Shown here in pieces: positions 11,101-26,100 of a stretch of 64,000 nt of DNA. The stretch covers positions 11,232,001 to 11,296,000 of the forward strand of contig CM034411.1 of assembly GCA_019925095.2 (NCBI GenBank). Reading direction: 5' to 3'. The number at the start of each line of letters is the position of its first letter. The first letter of the stretch is position 1. Source of the DNA: Dendrolimus kikuchii (Eukaryota > Arthropoda > Insecta > Lepidoptera > Lasiocampidae). The position numbers and the translations under genes were made by a program. Below the pieces are notes generated by a model. The model saw only the letters and a list, made by a program, of their open reading frames with translations. It was not told the DNA's origin and searched no databases.

Positions 11101-14100
11101 AAGAAAACCCTATCGGAAATCGAGGGTATGAAACGTAGGATGGAGTTGGTGGAGCTGGGTATCCCGCTTGGTTTGATCTGTCCTGTTGCATTCAATGACA
11201 ATTTCCTGCCAACTAAAGCTATGCCAACAAAAGCTATGCCTCCCATCAAAACTTTCTTAGGTATGTATTGAATTGTTAACTTTTTTTAACAAGTAGACAT
11301 GAACAGGTATGGAATAAGAATACTAGAATATTTTCAATTATGATGTTTATTTAAAAATTTTGGACATGGTAAAGCCGTGTTGGAATCATTATCTTGGTTA
11401 CAGCTCTTAAGGTCCGCTCGATCGGTGTGCTACCACATTCTTACAGAATATCGGCGTGAAACGGTTAGCCTCGAGTTAATTGTGTTTCGTATAATGAGAG
11501 AGAATTCCGACACATTTCCCCCTCCCCCTATTCTATCTTCCCATATATCTTATTTCCTTTATCTTACCCTCCTGTCCCAGGCCCAGATTCCATCCCCAAG
11601 GGTATCTCATCCTCTCTATTCCATCCTAAAGGCTGGTAACACATTGGCTTTATCCCTGGTGTTGCTAGCTCCTATAGGCGATGGTGACCATTTTTTATTT
11701 ATAGATGGGTAGCTTGCCTGTTTGCCACCGTCAGAATTAAATAAAATAACAATCGCCCAGTAAGGATTAAGCTCTAAAGTCCTCTAAACCAGGGATTCCC
11801 AAACTATTTTGGACAAGAAACTCCTTTTCCAAAATGAATTGATACCTCAGACCAGTCAGACCCCCCCATAGCCAAATTACTTTAAAAATCCTATCTCTAG
11901 TTTTTTTTCTTATCGACACAATATATGTACCAATTTAAAAACTTTGCAGTTGGCAAGTGAGTAAAGTTGATATCATTTTCGCAACAAAATTTAACAAAAT
12001 AAAACGTACAACAATGATACTTCCTAATAAAAAAGATAACAACTTCAAGTATAACTAAAAAACATAAAAATTACCATATACATTGTTACAATAACAAAAT
12101 ATTGCAAAATGAAGTAATTTTTATGTTTTGCTTTTTGCTACATCTTCGAAACCCGAAGTCTGATAACAATGAAATTTATACCAGACTACTACAAAGATAC
12201 TTTGAATTAAATGCAAAAGAAATAATCAAAATTGGTTCAGAAACAAAAAAGTTACCAGTATTGCTACAACATTTTCTACTTGATTTTATGTGTTTATTGC
12301 TATATATTCGGAACTCAAGATACTAATACCAATGAAATTTATATGGGACCATTGTGAAACTATAATTAATCGATCGCAAAAAGAATGACTAAAATCGGTT
12401 AGGAAACAAAAAAAGTATGGCTGAAAAAGTGCAAAAATTTAACATTTTAGCCTGAGTTCAGTCAGTCAGTCAGTGTTTTTCTGCTATATCTTCGTAATCC
12501 AAAGTCTGCTAGCAAGAAAATTTGTATGGGACTATTTCAAAGCTTTGCTAAATCGAACGCAAAAAGAATCATCAAAATTGGTTCAGAAAAAGCATATCTT
12601 GAAAGTTTCAAATGAGAACTTGTGTTAATTAATAGCGGTTGATTTTTGCCCTCGTCGACCCCCAAAATCAGTTTTCGTTTATGTCGACCCCGGGGAAACC
12701 GATTTTGACTCCAGGGGGTCGTTTTCGACCACGTTGGGAATCCCTGTTTTAAAGTATATGTTCTGAGGACGCCAAAAGTCTGTTTCCTCTTGTGCTTTGA
12801 TATAGCCACTTTTTTTTAATTTATATCTTATGGGCAAGATTGATAGTTTTAAATGCTTTCTTCGACTAGTATTTATTCGCTTACACCATGGAAAAAGAAT
12901 ACTTCTTTTCATCCATCAAGTGCAAGTTGTACAGAGCTATGAGCACCATTAATTTTACTTATCACTTTGGTCCTAATTATGTTGCCTCGCTCTTCCTTAT
13001 GTAATATTGTTACTTCAAAGAGTGTATATTTATTTATTTATTTGCTTTACCAACAATTACTTGTACTAATACAAAGGATGTACATTGCTTTATAAAAAAA
13101 AAGACATGACAAATGCAGTAATCACTTATAGGCAAACACTACATGCAATTTAATATTTTGTAGTTTGAATAAACTATAATATAATTAATTGAAAGAAGAA
13201 AGAAAAAAATATAAGGCTTTAATATCTATTAAGTTCGTATATGTACGTTTCCTAGAATGTGTCTTTCATTATGCCTCTGCTACATCTGAGATAATATTAG
13301 TGACTGTCATGCATATTTAGCTAAGGGTTTAATGCGTTATTTGTAATGTAATAGTGTTATTCATTGTTAATGATGCTGAACGTTGACATATAACGTACGT
13401 ATATACAGTAATGTAGCCAATCATTAACGGCGTTATTTTTAACGCTATAAACAAGATACACTTGTCCACAGTCACTAACATTATTCCAGATGTAGCAGGG
13501 ACATGGAGCATAGTTCATTGTTGACGAACATTTTATTCAACGTTTGATTGGACCCACGCTATACATAACATTGTCAAGGTCATTGACAACTCTGCAATCT
13601 CAAAACCTAGCAAGTACTTTCTAAGAAATTATATACCGCAACGCCAAAAAATTCATAAAGTACAATGTTATACCACATTAATACTAGTCACGAAGGTTAT
13701 TGGGTGCGATACGATATTTGGATAAAGTTTTGGTAATCATCAGCAAATCCCGATCAAAACGATGCACAAATATGCATATAAAAACAATGCCAATACCTGG
13801 GTTTTGAAATTACACAGCTGAAATATCCGTTATGATTTAGTGGTTTTAGTATCAGCTCGCTTTTTTCACTAAAATTCGAGTCTATATAACTTTATATATC
13901 AAATCTCAACTAAGATATTTTCTAGTATTTGCTCTGATATTTTAATTTTCTTTGGGAATATACAATTTGTGTGATGGTCCGCCGTATTATTTCTTAAAAT
14001 TTTCTTTGCATCTAACCCGCTTATATCCGATTAGTAGATTCCGTCGCACAACGAAAAAGTGTATGTTGCGTCGTCGGTAAGTGCTATATGGATGTTAATT

Positions 14101-17100
14101 TAAACACATTTGTAGATTATTCTGCTTGAAGCGTAGACTAGGCATTATAAAGTACAGTAAACAATATTTGTACGAACCTAGTGCGCCCCCCGCGCCTCAT
14201 GCCTCGCCGGACAGCGCTAGCTCAGTGACTTAGCAGCTAGACGTCGGCAAATCACGCCATCTTTCGTCGACTACGTCTTTCTCTTTCGCTCTCGGCTATA
14301 ATAAGTTACTATTATTTCAGTTTTATATAGTGTATTATATACAGTACAGTATTATCGTATTTTACCGCTTTAATATAATTGGTTTATGTAGGAAAATCTT
14401 TTAATGAAAAGATTGTACTCGCATTTCCACGTTTTTTTTTATTGAAGTAAGTAATTTAAATTGCATTCTATACAATAGGATAGTTTTTTTATGACATTAG
14501 CTATGATAAAGTTTTATTACAACAGTTTAATATCTATCAGTCGTTACACGTCTTGTTGCTCGATTCGTCGGGCCCTTTCATTTCATGGGAGCAGATTATA
14601 TCCAGGGCAGTTGAAATCGCTTATGCATTCTTGTACATGCCCTAGGTTATCGAGGTTTTTGTCTTCTGTTAATAATAAATAAAGATTTGATTTCCATGCT
14701 CTAAGTCGGTTTGTTTTACTTATATGTTTGTTATACTTCTTAGGAAATATTTTAAAAAGTGAAACCTCATATGTTTTTATGAAGAGTGACCGTTAGTGCA
14801 TGCTTTATTTAGAAACAGTAATTTTGTAGTACTTGTAGTAATTTTATTATATAGAATACTGCTGAGCTGCTGTTGTGGTTGAATATTAAGTAGTTATTAT
14901 TTTAATTTCCAATTATTATTCATAGTTGAATACTGAAATTGTATTTGTAACTTAGAAATTGGTTACTTTGATCGGTTTTAATATAATTTTAATGTCCATT
15001 AATAAACTATGTATTTAATACACCCATATTTTAAAGCATTGTGTATAATTAAAAAAAAGTTTATCGTTTCAGTATCCAACATATGGTATTGTATAGTATG
15101 ATCATTTGTAATGATCTTAAAAATATGTAGTAGTTGTGAAGTAAAATATTTTTATAGACCCAGAGAAAGTCGACGAGATAATTCGAGAAGCAAAAAAAGC
15201 TAAAGCCGAAGGGAAGGAATTTAAATTTGATTATCATAAGCTGTTACCCGACTATGATAATCCATTCCAAAGAAGAAAGGAAGAACCAGAGAGTCATAGA
15301 GGAGACTCAGACTTAAGTAGAAATAAAGATACGCAAAAAGATTACAAACTTGATTGGAAATATGAGACATATAAGCGGAGTGACAAGAATAAATTCAAAG
15401 ATGAAAGAAGCAAACATGATAGAAAGAGTGAAAGAAAAGACAAACCAGAAAAAGACTGTGTAAAAGATAAAAAATCTGGTAGGAAATTGAAAGAAGCCCG
15501 TGTTAATTTAAATGATTATTTAGTATGTGATAGTTGGTCTTTAGATAATGACGATAAAAATAGCACTTCAAGTCCAAAAATAGACGAGAGAGCTATCAAA
15601 AATATTCCTTTGCCAGATGATTTCCCAATTGTCGAGAGAGAGACTCCTAGGCGAACAATAGAAGACACAGATAGTCCCTTAAATATACCACCTAAATTAC
15701 AGTCGGTTAACGATTCTTTGACCTATGAAATAGATCCAAATGATGACGATGATGATGAGATATTAGATATTTTTAATGAAGATTGTAGTCTTGATAAATT
15801 TACAAAAACGACAATAAAAAAAGAGACATACGATTCTCCTGTAGACGAAGTGATTGAATTAGATCAATCTTTATCCAAAGACACGTCACTCGACGGAACG
15901 ATAGATGATACGTTTCTAGAATCTGTAATCAATGAAATCAAACAAGAAGACATGAGTGACGACGAAGATGAGAAAGGACTTGTAGAATATGATATGTCAC
16001 CCAAAGATGATAAAGATGAAACACGCGGATCAATAACCCCGGAGTTAAAAGATTACCATTGTAGTCAGAGAAGTAATTATTCTGATGGATATAGGTCAAC
16101 AGAAAGTGGATACAAGTCGACAGAGAGCGGTAACAGGTCGACTAAGAGTTATCAATCGGATAATGAATACAAATCATCGGAAACTAGTTCCAAATCCACT
16201 GAAAGAGAGTACAAATCTAAGAAACGTTATAAATCGTCGAAAAATAAAAGTGATTATAAGTCGACTGATGAGCTTAACAAAAGTTATACATCTGAAGATA
16301 TTGGATACAAATCACCGGAAACTGAATATAAACCAGAAAGAGATTACAAGTCGTCTAATAGGAGGTACGAAGACGATTACAAGTCATCCGATAGTGGTTA
16401 CAAGTCCAAAGATAGTACTTACAAGTCAAAAGATAGTGTTGATAGTCGCAGGTTATCATTTTTATCGTCTGGTAAGGAATTTGAAGAGGAAACAACACTA
16501 TCAAAAGCTACTCTTGATTCATTGGAAACTTGGAGTTTCGTCTTGAAGATCTGCCAGCCTCTGTTGTTTCGTCACGATAGAAACAAATGTTACAAGTAAG
16601 TAGATTTCATGCTTCGTATGATTGAAAATGTATAATACTCTTACATCCCAGGATATAAATTTTGATATATTGCATCATGGGATTATAGACTATCATTATA
16701 ACCAATTTCGTCTGAATCCGTTCAATATTTTTATCATCCTATTCATCCAAATTTCTATTCTTCCAAATTGTTTTCGATAAAAATAATATTGATCGATGGA
16801 AAAGCGTTTGGGTGCACGCATTTGTATGGCTGTCATTTTTGCCATTTTGCTATCAAACCTTCAGACTAACAATTAAAAGTATACATGAAGTCTATGTGTG
16901 CAAAAGCGCCAAATGAATCAATACATTTTTTTTTTAAACTCGTGCCTGTAAACTTATGTAGTATACACGTGGTTTGTATGTGTGGTTTAGTAATGTATCC
17001 ACTAGACATGAGCGTTATTAACAATTTTTGGCAACGAGTTTCTAGCCGATATTTGGTTTCAGTATCGGTATTGATAACCGTTGCCGAATATCGGTATTGA

Positions 17101-20100
17101 AGCAGGTTTTCAACTAATACGCGTATCGTTTTCAGGTTCATTTTTCATTCAATTCAGGTTCGCTTTGGTTCATAACAATATTCGTGAAATGTTGTTAATG
17201 TCTCCTTAGTCTGTGCGTTGCTGGATAATGGTGATTAAGTTGCTAGCCAATACTCGTGTTTTCTCTGTTTTGCAAGTTAGGAATCATTTAAAAAGAGACA
17301 GAAGGCATAATTATTTTGGTTATTATCGTTCGATCGGTTACCAACGTAGCGAAAACGGAATCACTGAATCTAACCAGCTATTATGATTATTCGTGTTGTC
17401 AGTTGGTTGGCAACGTCGGGTCATCGTCAGTTATTTGTACCTAGATATTAGATAAGTGATAGCCGTTGCTAGCTGTATTAATACAGATACGGTACGATAG
17501 AGGCATGTCAACTGTTTTCAGTTACGTTTTGCTATAGCGGACACATGCTTAGTATCCACTGGTAACTATTCCACCTTTGTTGGTACTAATTCAATTGTTG
17601 AATACTAAGTTCGTGTAACGCACTGTGGCGTGATTGGCATTCTTTTGCTGGCTTCACTCTGAAAGCTCGGGACTCGATCTACTTATGATATTTTCTTCGT
17701 CTGAGATCAAATGCTAAAAATTACAATTATTTGCTTCAGAACAAGGATAAAAGATGTTAAATTAATCCCAAGCACTTTTACAACTTTTGTAAAATAATTC
17801 TATTTAGAATTTTGAAGAAACTCTTTTTACACAAAATATTGCTTGTCTAAAGAAGTCGTTATACTTATACTTCGTTTAAAATTTAATATTTTTAAAAAGT
17901 CATTTTAAATATCTCTCAACGTCATCCAAAATGTAAATTATAATGACGTTTTATTGTTGTTTACATTTTCGCATTTTTGATCAACTTATATTATTGCAGT
18001 ATTAGGAATTTTCCATTCAATATTTTTCATACAGATCTTAAAATAGCAGGGATATGTGCTTATATGAAGAATGTGTCTTTTTAACTAACCTAACTAATTA
18101 CATAAGGCATCTAATATTTTAACTGATTTGTTATACTATTTAGGGCCTATAGTATATTATGCGTGTGAAGCTTCATTTGATACTGTCTTGAAGTGAAGAA
18201 TTAGTGTATTTCATGATGAGTTTATAGGTTTAGGGAACGCACCCCACGCCACGTGGCCCGTTTAAGGGGCGGTCGGGCAAAGGTTTTCGTCACGTAACCA
18301 ATATCCTGTAAGCACATCTCGTGCTTGAGTTTAGTTTAGTACTTTTTAAATGACTAATGAGCCAAATATTTTTTTTAAACTTTGTGTCTGCAAAAAATGA
18401 TTAAAACCATATTTATGAATTACTACGGAAAAAGAACAGGGGAAGGGTAAAAAATGCGTCACTTAGTATGTCTCCTTTCATCCTCTAACCTTTTCTCCGT
18501 GCAGGAACGGAAAGAGAGTACTAATCCCTGCGGCCAGGCGACCTGTCATAAGCACAGTCAGGTGTTAGGGCATTTGCCCGACTCGATGGCTACCACCCCT
18601 GGTGTAGAGTATGCCGCCATAACAACTTTGGGTTGTTTTCCGGCATCAGTGGCCAGGTTCCAGTTTCTCCTCCAAGGCCGGCAGCAGTTCTGTCCATAGG
18701 CGACGGTAACTACTTTCCATTGGGCCGTCAGACAGTCTGCAGTACTTCAATAATTAAAGAAATCTAGCATTTCAACTATAAAATCATTTCTGTCTTTTAA
18801 TTTGGATGATACAACCAATTTGATCATGTTGACAATCATGACAAATATAAGAAAGAATTTAACATAATTGATATTTTCAGGGAGACTGAGGTGTTACCAA
18901 AATTGTGGTATACGGAGAACCCGAAAATATGCAATTGTGTCGAGGACCGATCTGTGGTCTACGAAGAACTTGAGATGGTCAAGATGAGTCTCGTCGATCG
19001 CGTGTATGGGTGTGATCAGTAAGTAGACACTATTTTATTATTGCATTAGGACAGAAGACAGGCAAGCGATCCACCTGATGGAAAGCGGTTCCATTAGGCA
19101 AGCATGTCTGCAAAACACACGATCACAGTGTTAGCTTTTTGGCTATATATCTGTTTATTTTACCAGGATAAAGTGTATCCAAAGGGCCGCTTGCATAATG
19201 TTGCTTAAATTTATTTAAGAAACATAAAACGTATTTAACACCCTTAATTACAATTAGCGTCTTGCACAACGCAAAATTTGCCGCTAAATATGTTTAAAGA
19301 ACCGTCAATACGTTTTCTGTAAAACGTATTTAGGCAGTTTAATATGATTAACTAATTTTATTTAAAGGCGAACGTTATGCAAGCGGCCCTAAATGTTTAT
19401 TTATCTATACTAATATTATAAAGAGGAATGCTTTTTATTTTTGTATATTTGTAATGAATAAATTCAAAAACGATTAGACCAATTTTAAAAATTCTTTCAC
19501 CATTAGAATGCTACATTATCCCTGAGTAACAATAGGCTATATTTAAACATTAATCCCAAAATTAAAAAAAAAAAGTCCACTCATGCGAAGCCGGGATGGG
19601 CCACCAGTTTATTTTATTTAAGAAAGGTTTACAGACTAATACATACAAGTTATATTAACAATAATAGTCACCCAGGATATAAACTAGCACTGTGTTGAAA
19701 TTCATTTAAATTTATTCAGTAGTTCCACATGATGCTGTAAAAGACAGAGACAAAAAATCTAAACGTTGCATTTATGGAATCTGCTGGTCCGAATTAGCCT
19801 CCCTGATTATTTTCAAATTTTAATTTTATTTTGGTGCTGTTCAAAATATTGTCCCTTAATGCTATAGGATACCAGATCCACCGTGCAGTAAAGCAAGGAG
19901 CTGGTACGTACAGAGCAGTCAATGTTTTACGGAGCTAACCGCAATGGGCCCCCCGCCGTCGGACGACTGGGAGGTCGAAGAGGTTAACACGAGCGGTGGT
20001 CACAGGGACCCCAGTATGACCCCCCAAAGGAACGAGGAGATTTATCTGGACAGGGAGTATCAGAGGTGAGTTTTTTAGGTTTATGATACTCTTTGTGTAA

Positions 20101-23100
20101 CATGTCAGCCATTTAGTCATGATTGTTGAAGTTTGTGAGGTTTGTTGGGAGCAATATAAAACCTGGTGCATCTCTTAAGTTTTAGTCAACATTTCCATGT
20201 TGTGTCAAGGATTAACGTGAGTGAAGCGACAAGAAAATATAATACCTAAGGTCATCCTTTGGTCCAAAATGCAGTGACTCTTTCTCAAAGACTTATCCAA
20301 AAATGTTCTTATAAAAACCTCTTAAATCCCCTTGTCAAAAAATCTCTTAAAACTTCTTGTCAAAATATATTACAAGCCTTCTTGTTAAAAACTTTTAGAA
20401 CTTTTAAGGCTATATAGAGACGCCCGGCACCCGACTACTATCGGACCATCGCTTTCAAGCTGTCCACACGCGGACGCCCAGAGTACCACTCGCTGACAAT
20501 CTACTGCTCAGAGTGATTCATGTATAGGTCCAGTACCAATAGCAGACAGAATACTCGGCAATTCGTGGATTACGCGGCGTCCACCCGTGGACGACTGTAC
20601 TTGTCGGGTGTCGGGTAGCTCTAAAAGCAGTGACCCTTAGAATATAGATATGTGCAAACTTAGAGAGTCGTAGTTCCAGCGATGGATTGTTATTAGTTTC
20701 TTTTTTCTTTTTATTGCGTGAGTTCAACAGACAGGCAGACGGCCCACTTGATGGAAAGCGGTTACCATCGCCTATGGACATTTGCAACACCAAAGGTGCT
20801 ACAAATGCGCTGCTGCTCTCTTCAGGGAGACTGAAACCTGGTCACTAATGCTGGAACACAACTCAAGGTTGTTATGGCGGCATACTCTAGACCAGGGGTG
20901 GTAGCCATCCAGTCGGACAAATACCACCTGGCTGTGGGTTGTCGCCTCTAACGACAGGCCGCCCGGCAGCAAGAAATTGTATTCTTTCTCCGTTCCTGCA
21001 TGGATGAAAAGTTGACAGTGATGCATTGATTCCATTCTAGGTTCATGCAAGCAGTCCTGTCAGACGTATCCGAGACGAAACAAGAGACTTCTAGAAGTAC
21101 GACGCCTGTCACATTGGACATAAGGAAGAAGAAGAAGTCTGAAGACGAAGAAGAGAAGAAGAAAGCGAAGAAGATCAAACTGAGTAGCGAGGGGTGGAGT
21201 CAAGAGTCCGATATCGAAGAAGAACCTCAAAAAACGTGAGTGATATTTTTCTCATGTATTAATATAAATAGAGTGAACTATGTATACCATAAATTTAATA
21301 AAGACATTAAGATTTATATATCTTTTTTTGTATTGTTGCCATACAATAAAATTGTTATTATCATTGTATGGATATAAAGTAAAAAAAATTTTTTTTATTT
21401 TTTATTGCAGGCGTTCAGCAGACAAGCAGACGGCCCACTTGATGGATAGCGGTTACCATCGCCTATGGACATTTGCAACAGCAAAGGTGCTACAAATGCG
21501 CTGCTGCTCTCTTAAAGGAGACTGGAACCTGGTCAAAATAATTAAGAGTTCTTAATGTTTTGAATAAATAGGGTGCTCATGATTTGGCTCTAGGCAACAA
21601 CAGCAACGCCAACAAAAACAATTATTATAATGGTGTTATTATCATTTCAGTGAACAACAGTTCCGATGCAATTGAAATAGCAGACTTGGGGCCCAGGTTT
21701 CGCTTGATTTCAAACTTTCTCTCTATTTTGTTTTTCAGCAGTAAAAAAATGAAATTAGAAAAAGATAGAGTGAGAAAGAGGAAGCATTCGGTGTCTTCAC
21801 TGAGTGACAGTGACATTGATGTCAAGAGAAAACGGAAAGCCATGAAGAAGAAGGTAATATCTTCACTGTCCTTTAATTTCCTCACGTCCATATTTCTGTT
21901 TATGGTAAATTCTGTCGAAAACTATGGAGTGTATAATAATAGCTCCTAAATGTCCCACTGCTGGACTCGGGATTCCCAATTTTTGTAGTACGCTTGAGAC
22001 TCTTGTCCAAGGCAGCTTGGCGGGTTTGACACACCGGTTAACTCGATATGTAAGTTTCATCACTATCTTTTCCTTCATGATTGGCTCGTGGCAATAGTAA
22101 CAATATGCAGATTAATGGCCGATTCCTATATCTTACCGATCGTTCATTTGCCTTACTGTCGGTTAACATTTGACATAAGCTTGATACCTGACAATGTGTG
22201 TAAAATCCCATAGCCATCGGTTGCATAGGTAAGACATGAAAGCGTCACAAACAAACAAACATACATTCACATTTATAATGTTAGGTAGCAACATAATATA
22301 AATATCGCAACATCTTTTGAATGAAACGTCCGAATTGAATAATTCAAAAAGTTCTAGAAAGGTATTGAATTCTTCTTGAATATGAAGTAATTTATTTATG
22401 ATAAGGATTAATACCAAGGTACAAAATAAAGAGTTTTTGAAGCGACGGCATTTTAATACTTTTATTATGTCTCTTAATTATTATAACGATAAAGATATTC
22501 TTCTTTTCTTTTATACAACTCCATTAATTCTTCGAAAAGTAATTCTGTAACATACTTCTGTATGAAATTTCCAAAAAAAGAGCTTGAGATATAAATAGAA
22601 TAAGAAATGTAAAGAGAAACAATTTTTAACTAGATATGTTGTTGGGGAGTTTGTTGCCGCTTCTCCTCCTTAACAGTAATAACACATTGCGAAGCGGTGT
22701 ACATAGAATAGGAAGTTTTAAATTTTAACTTATATGTATGACCTTAAAAAAGTGTTCTCCAGTGTAAACTTATTTTGAATAAAGTCTTTTGAATTTGAAT
22801 TTGAACATGTTGTAGTGAAATAGCTGACGGCCTCTGTGGTTGAGCGGGCTAAGCCTTTGCCGGCCTACCTCACTACAACGCAGAGGCTCCGGGTTCGATT
22901 TCTGGTATAGTAAATTTCGGAAACGTATTTTCTCCGTTATTTACTATGGTCGGGGTGTCTGGGATCGGCCCCAGAGTAGTCCGTTGTATATTACCCATAA
23001 CACAAGCGTAACTTGCTTAATTTGCGGATATACAATGTGTGTGTTTGTTTGCCGATTATTATTATTAAATAGCGAATAATGACCAATAACAGATGAACGG

Positions 23101-26100
23101 ACAGAACATGAGGAATTTGTAAAGGTTCCAAGTCTGCATTTTTACTATGAAACTAATAAATAAATTAAATATTTCTAAATATGATTTTATTTCCCAAACA
23201 AAACTAAATTCATGGATGTTGAAATACATGTGACAATGGTATCTAATTTTAGGAGAATAAGAAGTTAAAATCGAAGGTGGAGAAACGACGTCGTTTGAGC
23301 AAGAAATATCTGAAGAAGCTGAAAGAGAAGGAGAAGAAAAACAAGAAAATTAAATTAGAGACATTCGATGAGGAAAGTGAAGACGATATGAAGAAAGGTA
23401 ATACGTTTAATACTAGCTGTGCCCGCGGTTTCACCCGCGTGGTGATGGCAAATCGTTATATTTTGGATAATTCACACTACATCTTTATATGTTTTTTTTT
23501 ATTGCAGGAGTTCAGCAGACAGGCAGACGGCCCACTTGATGGAAAGCGGTTATCATCGCCTATGGACATTTGCAACACCAAAGGCGCTACAAATGCGCTG
23601 CTGCTCTCTTAAGGGAGACTGGAACCTGGTCACTAATGCCGGAACACAACTCAAGGTTGTTATGGCGACATACTTTAGACTAGGGGTGGTAGCCGTCCAG
23701 TCGGGCAAATGCCCTACCACCTGGCTGTGGGTCGTTTTGTCGCCTCTTACGACAGGCCGCCCGGCCACAGGAAATTGTGTTCTTTCTCCATTCCCGCACG
23801 GATAAAAATTAAATTATAGCCTATGTGTTATTCTGATGTGTAAGCTATATTATTGGAAAGTTTCATCAAACTCCATTCAGTAGTTTTTGTGTGAAACAGT
23901 AACAAACATACATCTATACATCCATACATCCATTCTTACAAACTTTCGCGTTTATAATATTTATAGAGAATAGAGATTGATGTAAAAATAAAATAAAAAC
24001 ACTGTAATTTATTTATTCAATACATTGATAGATTGTCAGCTGCAGACGTGCTCTGTGGTTCATCGGGCTAAGTCTTTGCCAGCCGACCTCAGTACAACCC
24101 AGAGGCTCCAGGTACGATTCCTGGTTTGGTAAATTTCGCAAACGAACTTTCCGTTATTTACTATGGTCCGTGTGGGTGTCTGGGAGCGGCCCTACAGTGT
24201 TCCTTCGTATATTACCCAGAATACAAGCTTAACTTGCGTAATTTGGGGATATGCAATGTGTGTGTCTATATTTAAAAAAAGATATGTCCTTCTCGGCTTG
24301 TCCATCGACAAAAGCCTATCTCAATTTGAAGCCCATTTCGCCCTGACTTTACAGGTTCTGAACTACGATATTGGTCGTCCAGAATATTGATGTAATCTAT
24401 ACTAATATTATAAAGACATAAAGTTTATGAGTTTGTGACGTTGTAGGGGGGGGATAGTATCTGGATCTACTAAATCGATTTTAAAAATTCTTTTGCTGTT
24501 TGAAAGCTACGTTAACAGGGAGTGTCATAGGCTATATAACATGACGCTATATATCACGGGAGCGGGACAGAGCGCGGGTGAAACCGCGCGCAACCGCTAG
24601 TATTTTATAAATTACTAATCCAGTAGTCTGGAGATTTGTCCATTTTGGACTGATAGCAAGTTTATCAAGTGATAGAATCGTTCTGGAATCAATAGCTTGA
24701 TTACAGCTCTTAAGGCCAGCTCGGTTGATGTGATAATACCAGGCACTCACAGAATATCGGCGTCAAATTGTTAGCCTAGTTAATCGTGTATCGTACGATG
24801 CATGAGAAAGAGTTCCGAGGGCTTAGACCCACCTCCCTCCATTCCAACTTCCCTCTCCTATCATCCTAATCCATCAAAAACAATCCAAAGGACAATGTTT
24901 CATGAGACTTGTAAATTGTTACAGAGAAAAGGAAATCATTACAGAAGAAACTGCAAAAACAGAAGAAGAAAAATCAAAAGAAGAGGAAAAGCAAGCCGAA
25001 GTCTTCTAGCAGCTCGGACAGTTCATCTTCGAGCTCAGACAGTTCAGACTCAGAGGACGAGAGGCGAAGGAGAAGGAAAGAGAAGAAAAAGAGAAAAAAA
25101 TCGACCTCTGAATCAACACAGAGCGAAGAACTATTTGACGTAAACATACTTAACAATATAAAGAAAGAAAGATTAACAGACGACGAAAAGAATTTCTCAC
25201 CACGGAAAAAACCGAGAGAAATAATCAATGTTAAAGAACTACAGAATGACTTTGTCGAGAATAATATTGATATAAAGAAGGAAAGAGAAGATAAACAGGT
25301 TGTACAAGATGATGCAGAGAAAAAAAAACAAGAAAGCCCTGAATTGGCTGAAAGCGTTTGTTCAACGCCTGTTGAGAAATGTGACGAGTTCAAGGTAGTT
25401 TCTTCTTATAATATCACTTTTATTGGTATATTTGTGTATGAAAATGACTGGTATTTCAGAAATACAATAATAATAATAATTATTATTATTACGTGGCTTG
25501 TGTCAAGTATTCATGAATATTCAAATTTTATACAAAAAAAAATTGAATACACTAGAATTTAATGACATACAATAGTAGTTACAGTAAGTTCTCCCACACA
25601 CAAAGAGCCTAAAAATTAATAACCCAGACACAGAAAAGAAAAAACCAACAAACATAACACTAGATAGGACTCTAAAATTTTTCACAGAAATTAAGTAGTA
25701 AAAAAAGGTACAGAACTCGAGTCTGTAGATATGTTAATAATAATTTAAAAAAAACAGTAAGTTCTCACAAGATGCTACCTGAATAGTTCTTCTTTATATC
25801 CCGTTGATCTAATATTGCCCTTTTTTTTTTGATAGATCTAATATTGCCTATGTTAACTTCTGTTATCAAAATTACATGAGAATTGATTAATGTCACGAGA
25901 TGACGAACAAATACAAAAGTATACAAACAACCATTTGAATATATTATATATTTGTTAATATACATTTTTATCCAACAGGAACCGCAGGACAGCAATAGAA
26001 CCACACCCCAAATCCAACCAGCTATCGAAGAGTCGAATCTCTCTCAATGTTCATCCCAAGACTCGGTCTTGAGCAAGGACCGTCCTATCTACGAGAAAGA

